From Gammaproteobacteria bacterium (lineage in GTDB: Bacteria; Pseudomonadota; Gammaproteobacteria; JALTLT01): a DNA stretch of 6,615 bases. The stretch's first letter is position 1. Each line of letters starts with the position of its first letter. Below are positions 3,724-6,615 of this stretch, one piece after another. The translations under genes were made by a program, and so were the position numbers. The DNA lies in NCBI GenBank assembly GCA_027001815.1, contig JALTLT010000118.1, forward strand, positions 1 through 6,615. Direction: 5' to 3'. Below the pieces are notes generated by a model, which was not told where the DNA came from, did no database searches, and saw only the letters and a program-made list of their open reading frames with translations.

Positions 3724-6327
3724 ATGGAACAGAAAAGCGACGCCTACGCCCGTCAGCCCGTCTCCCAGACCCTTCACGAACTGGAGGTGGATCCCGCCAC
3801 CGGCCTCTCGGCGCAACAGGTGGCCGAGCGCCTGAAACGCTACGGCTACAACGAGATCGAGGAGCGCGAGGAGCCGCTCTGGCACCGCATCCTCCGTCGC
3901 TTCTGGGGCCCCATCCCCTGGATGATCGAGGCCGCCGGCCTGCTCTCGGTGGTCGCCCGGAAGTGGGAGGATCTGGCCATCATCCTGGTGATGCTGCTGG
4001 TCAACGCCGGGCTCGACTTCATGCAGGAGCATCGTGCCCTCAACGCCCTCAAGGCCCTCAGGCGGCGCATGGCGAGCCTCGCCCTGGTCCGCCGCGAAGG
4101 CGACTTCCGGCACATCCCCGCCCGTGAACTGGTCCCGGGTGACATCATCAAGCTGAAGATCGGGGACATCGTCCCCGCCGACGTGCAACTGGTGGAGGGG
4201 GAGTATCTGTTGCTGGACCAGTCTTCCCTCACCGGCGAGTCACTGCCGGTGAGCAAGAAGAGCGGCGAGGTGGCCTATGCCAACACCATCGTCCGCCAGG
4301 GGGAGATGCTGGCGGTGGTGGTCAACACCGCTGCGCGCACCCGTTTCCACGCGGTGGTCGCACTGGTGGCGGAGGCGCAGCTCGGTGAGCGGAGCCACTT
4401 CCAGCAGATGGTGATCCGGATCGGCAACTTCCTGATCGTCATCACCCTCGCCCTGGTGGCGCTGATCGTCCTGGTGGGGCTGTCGCGGGGTGAACCTTTC
4501 CTCGAGATCGCCCGGTTCGCCCTGGTGCTGACGGTGGCGGCGATCCCGGTGGCCCTGCCCGCCGTGCTCTCGGTCACCATGGCGGTGGGTGCCCTCAACC
4601 TGGCCCGGCACCAGGCGGTGGTCTCGCGTCTGGTGGCCATCGAGGAGCTGGCCGGCGTGGACGTCTTCTGCTCCGACAAGACCGGTACCCTCACCCGCAA
4701 CGAGATGCGGGTGGCCGAACCGGTGGTCTTCGACGGATTCGACGAGCGCGAACTCTTCCTGGTCGCGGCGCTCGCCTCCCAGGCGGAGAACCGGGACCCC
4801 ATCGAGCTGCCCATTTTCCATTACATCCACGAACACTTCCCGGATCTGGAGTGGCGGGAGTGGCGACAGGAGCGCTTCATACCTTTCGATCCCGTGCGCA
4901 AGCGGACCGAGGCGGAGGTGAGTCGCAATGGCGAGACCCTTCGGGTGACCAAGGGGGCGCCCCAGGTGCTGCTGCAGTTGAGCGGTGTCGAAGGGGAGGA
5001 GGCGGCCCATGTGCGACGCATCGTCGATCTCCTCGCCTCCAAGGGGTATCGCACCCTGGCGGTGGGGCGCTGGAAGGGAGAGCGCCTGGAACTGCTGGGG
5101 CTGATCCCCCTGTTCGATCCTCCGCGCAGCGACTCCACCGAAGTGATCCGCGAGATGCACGCCTACGGGGTCCAGGTGAAGATGGTGACCGGTGACCATA
5201 TCGCCATCGCCCGCGAGGTGGGTCGCCTCCTTGGGCTCTCCGGCCGCGCGGTCCGTGCCGCCGAGCTGAAGAGCGGCGGCAGCGAGGAGCTGCTGGCGCT
5301 GACCCGCGTGCTCTCGGCGGCGATCTTCCGCAGGCTCGCCGATCACGAGGTGAGCGACGCCGAGGCGGAGCGGTTCGCCGGCTCCATCGTCGACGAGGTG
5401 GTCAAGGCGTTCGATACCGGTGAACTGGGGAAGGGACTGATCCAGGCCCATGAGTCGGAGATCGTCGCCATGGTGGAGGACGTGGATATCTTCGCGGAGG
5501 TGGTTCCGGAGGACAAGTACCGGATCGTGGACGTGCTGCAGAAGGGGGGGCACATGGTGGCGATGACCGGCGACGGGGTCAACGACGCACCGGCCCTGAA
5601 GAAGGCGGACTGCGGTTTCGCCGTGGCCAACGCCACCGATGCGGCACGCGCGGCGGCGGACATCATCCTCACCTGGCCGGGCCTGTCGGTGATCAGCGAG
5701 GCGATCCAGCAGGCCCGCATCACCTTCGAGCGGATGAAGAGCTACGCCGTCTATCGCATCGCCGAGACCATCCGCGTGATCCTCTTCATGACCCTGGCGA
5801 TCGTGGTGTTCGACTTCTATCCCATCACCGCCCTGATGATCATCGTCCTGGCGCTGCTCAACGACATCCCCATCCTGGCGATCGCCTACGACAACACCCG
5901 AGTCCAGCGACACCCGGTGCGCTGGAACCTGCGGGAGCTGCTCGCCGTCTCCACCATCCTCGGCGTGGCGGGGGTGATCTCATCCTTCCTGCTCTTCTTC
6001 GTCGTCGAGAAGCTGGGTTATCCCCGCGACGAGGTGCAGAGCATCATCTTCCTCAAGCTGATCGTCGCCGGCCACCTCACCATCTTCGTCACTCGCACCG
6101 AAGAGGCCCTCTGGCGTCCCCCCCATCCCTCCCCGGTGCTCTTCTACGCCAGTATCTGGAGCGCGATGCTCGGCACCCTGATCGTGGTCTACGGATGGGG
6201 AGTGAAGCCGCTGGGATGGGAGGAGGCGGGGCTGATCTGGGCCTACGCCGCTGTCTGGGCGCTGTTCAACGACTTCGTCAAGCGGATCACTTTCGGGGTG
6301 CTGAGGCGCAAGGGGTGGTACGCCTGA
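3724..6327 (+). CDS. P-type proton-efflux ATPase (plasma-membrane H+-ATPase, P3A type)
   Basis: Inner-membrane cation pump, 867 residues, using ATP to export protons by family assignment. The N-terminal cation-ATPase region (about 15-75) precedes M1/M2. The actuator motif is TGES (170-173). M4 holds PVALP (275-279). The phosphorylation site is DKTGT with Asp318. KGAP (410-413), FDPPR (464-468), MVTGD (487-491) and TGDGVNDAP (615-623) complete the catalytic core. About ten membrane segments are visible: two near 63-100, two near 231-290 and six from 678 to 853. Arg684 in ETIRV and Asp714 in LLND of M5/M6 match residues important for proton transport in the plant pump. LNDIPILAIAYDN closely resembles archaeal and bacterial H+-ATPases. 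A helical stretch at about 515-585 is longer than expected. There is no long C-terminal autoinhibitory domain as in plants. Another transported cation cannot be excluded from sequence alone. Confidence 0.9.
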   Translation: MEQKSDAYARQPVSQTLHELEVDPATGLSAQQVAERLKRYGYNEIEEREEPLWHRILRRFWGPIPWMIEAAGLLSVVARKWEDLAIILVMLLVNAGLDFMQEHRALNALKALRRRMASLALVRREGDFRHIPARELVPGDIIKLKIGDIVPADVQLVEGEYLLLDQSSLTGESLPVSKKSGEVAYANTIVRQGEMLAVVVNTAARTRFHAVVALVAEAQLGERSHFQQMVIRIGNFLIVITLALVALIVLVGLSRGEPFLEIARFALVLTVAAIPVALPAVLSVTMAVGALNLARHQAVVSRLVAIEELAGVDVFCSDKTGTLTRNEMRVAEPVVFDGFDERELFLVAALASQAENRDPIELPIFHYIHEHFPDLEWREWRQERFIPFDPVRKRTEAEVSRNGETLRVTKGAPQVLLQLSGVEGEEAAHVRRIVDLLASKGYRTLAVGRWKGERLELLGLIPLFDPPRSDSTEVIREMHAYGVQVKMVTGDHIAIAREVGRLLGLSGRAVRAAELKSGGSEELLALTRVLSAAIFRRLADHEVSDAEAERFAGSIVDEVVKAFDTGELGKGLIQAHESEIVAMVEDVDIFAEVVPEDKYRIVDVLQKGGHMVAMTGDGVNDAPALKKADCGFAVANATDAARAAADIILTWPGLSVISEAIQQARITFERMKSYAVYRIAETIRVILFMTLAIVVFDFYPITALMIIVLALLNDIPILAIAYDNTRVQRHPVRWNLRELLAVSTILGVAGVISSFLLFFVVEKLGYPRDEVQSIIFLKLIVAGHLTIFVTRTEEALWRPPHPSPVLFYASIWSAMLGTLIVVYGWGVKPLGWEEAGLIWAYAAVWALFNDFVKRITFGVLRRKGWYA

Positions 6328-6344
6328 CGGCGAGGAGAGGCGGG

Positions 6345-6388
6345 GTGGAGAAAAAAAGAGGCCGGTGGGGTGGGACCCGCACCGGCTC
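6345..6388 (-). terminator. Strong intrinsic terminator for leftward transcription
   Basis: GCCGGTG (6361-6367) pairs with CACCGGC (6380-6386), and GGGT (6368-6371) with ACCC (6375-6378) around GGG, with one bulged G at 6379. On the - strand the stem is followed by CTC and seven T's (the A-run at 6351-6357). That is the polarity of a terminator for a transcript coming from the right. On the + strand there is no T-run after the stem, so its effect on the ATPase transcript is uncertain. Confidence 0.65.
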
Positions 6389-6393
6389 AGGGG

Positions 6394-6408
6394 TTGTCAA
6401 TATGACAA
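6394..6408. promoter_or_regulatory. Perfect 15-base palindrome, possible operator
   Basis: TTGTCAATATGACAA is a dyad with 6-bp arms and a 3-base centre, AT-rich in a GC-rich setting. Its size suits a dimeric regulator's site. No regulator or promoter is assigned, and the nearby terminator makes the context unclear. Confidence 0.3.
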
Positions 6409-6615
6409 AGTCAGACCGATTCCTGTCATCAGGACGACTCCAGTATCGACCCGCGCCCCCCTGGATGCTGTGAGATTTGGGTAACGGGAGTTGCCAACTA
6501 TTAACCCGGATATTGCACCGGGGCGGCAGGCGCTCCTGCGCCGCGCAAGCCCCGGTAACGTGCCGGGCCGCGGGGGGATGCAGGTGCGGTGTGACGAGGA
6601 GAATCTCCCGGATTC
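6409..6615. other. Structured, apparently non-coding stretch at the right edge
   Basis: No convincing gene is visible in these 207 bases. Several stems are present: TCCTG/CAGGA (6421-6425, 6430-6434), GGTAAC/GTTGCC with a GGGA tetraloop (6480-6485, 6490-6495), ACCGGGGC/GCCCCGGT (6517-6524, 6549-6556) enclosing GCAGG/CCTGC (6526-6530, 6535-6539), and GAATC/GATTC (6601-6605, 6611-6615). TTGGGT (6477-6482) and TATTAA (6499-6504), 16 bases apart, could be a weak + strand promoter for a structured leader that runs out of the window. The - strand has an open frame here, but its codon use (TTA, ATA, AGA) is unlike that of the genes. Confidence 0.35.

Noticed and set aside
4240..5913. 557-codon - strand frame opposite the ATPase gene
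   Set aside because: His/Asp/Gly-rich shadow typical of the antisense of a GC-rich gene. All P-type ATPase motifs are on the + strand.
6397..6615. - strand open frame from the right edge to a stop 10 bases before the leftward terminator
   Set aside because: The position is tempting, but the codons include TTA, ATA and AGA with a much lower GC third position than the real genes, and the translation shows no recognisable pattern. The bases are better explained by RNA stems.
6591..6615. GTGTGACGAGGAGA resembling a group II intron 5' end (GTGYG) or the glmS ribozyme core string GACGAGG
   Set aside because: The match is too short, the rest of either structure is not visible in the window, and the surrounding stems do not follow the known order.

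Overview
The window is GC-rich DNA with a GC-rich third codon position. It carries four protein-coding genes, all on the + strand, separated by gaps full of inverted repeats. The soxX-soxA pair (periplasmic thiosulfate oxidation), together with the style of the intergenic palindromes, suggests a sulfur-oxidising gammaproteobacterium of the Chromatiales/Ectothiorhodospiraceae type. That placement is inferred from gene content and general familiarity, not from a search.

Layout. Bases 1-242 hold a cluster of strong hairpins that form or precede the 5' leader of the first gene. Bases 243-1850 encode a PLP-dependent decarboxylase of the Gram-negative histidine decarboxylase / plant serine decarboxylase family, fused at its C-terminus to two tandem ACT domains. 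Bases 1851-2071 hold a terminator-like hairpin and a compact element of about 160 bp, bounded by 13-base near-perfect inverted repeats and packed with internal palindromes. Bases 2072-2545 are soxX (monoheme cytochrome c) and 2644-3495 are soxA (diheme cytochrome c), separated by a short gap with a hairpin. Bases 3496-3723 hold a degenerate relative of the same palindromic sequence. Bases 3724-6327 encode a P-type ATPase of the plasma-membrane proton-efflux (P3A) type. The last 288 bases hold a strong terminator pointing leftward and a structured, apparently non-coding stretch that runs off the window.

How the parts may work together. SoxX and SoxA form the SoxXA complex, which attaches thiosulfate to the SoxYZ carrier. 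soxYZ and soxB are not here and must lie elsewhere if the pathway is complete. Thiosulfate oxidation makes acid, the P3A ATPase exports protons, and amino-acid decarboxylases consume protons, so an acid-handling theme is possible. The genes are separated by repeat-rich gaps with terminator-like hairpins, so apart from soxXA they need not be one operon.

Most unusual points: the decarboxylase-ACT-ACT fusion, which implies allosteric control by an amino acid; a palindromic repeat family that recurs in three successive gaps; mutually exclusive RNA foldings upstream of the decarboxylase; and an extra helical segment of about 50 residues in the ATPase.
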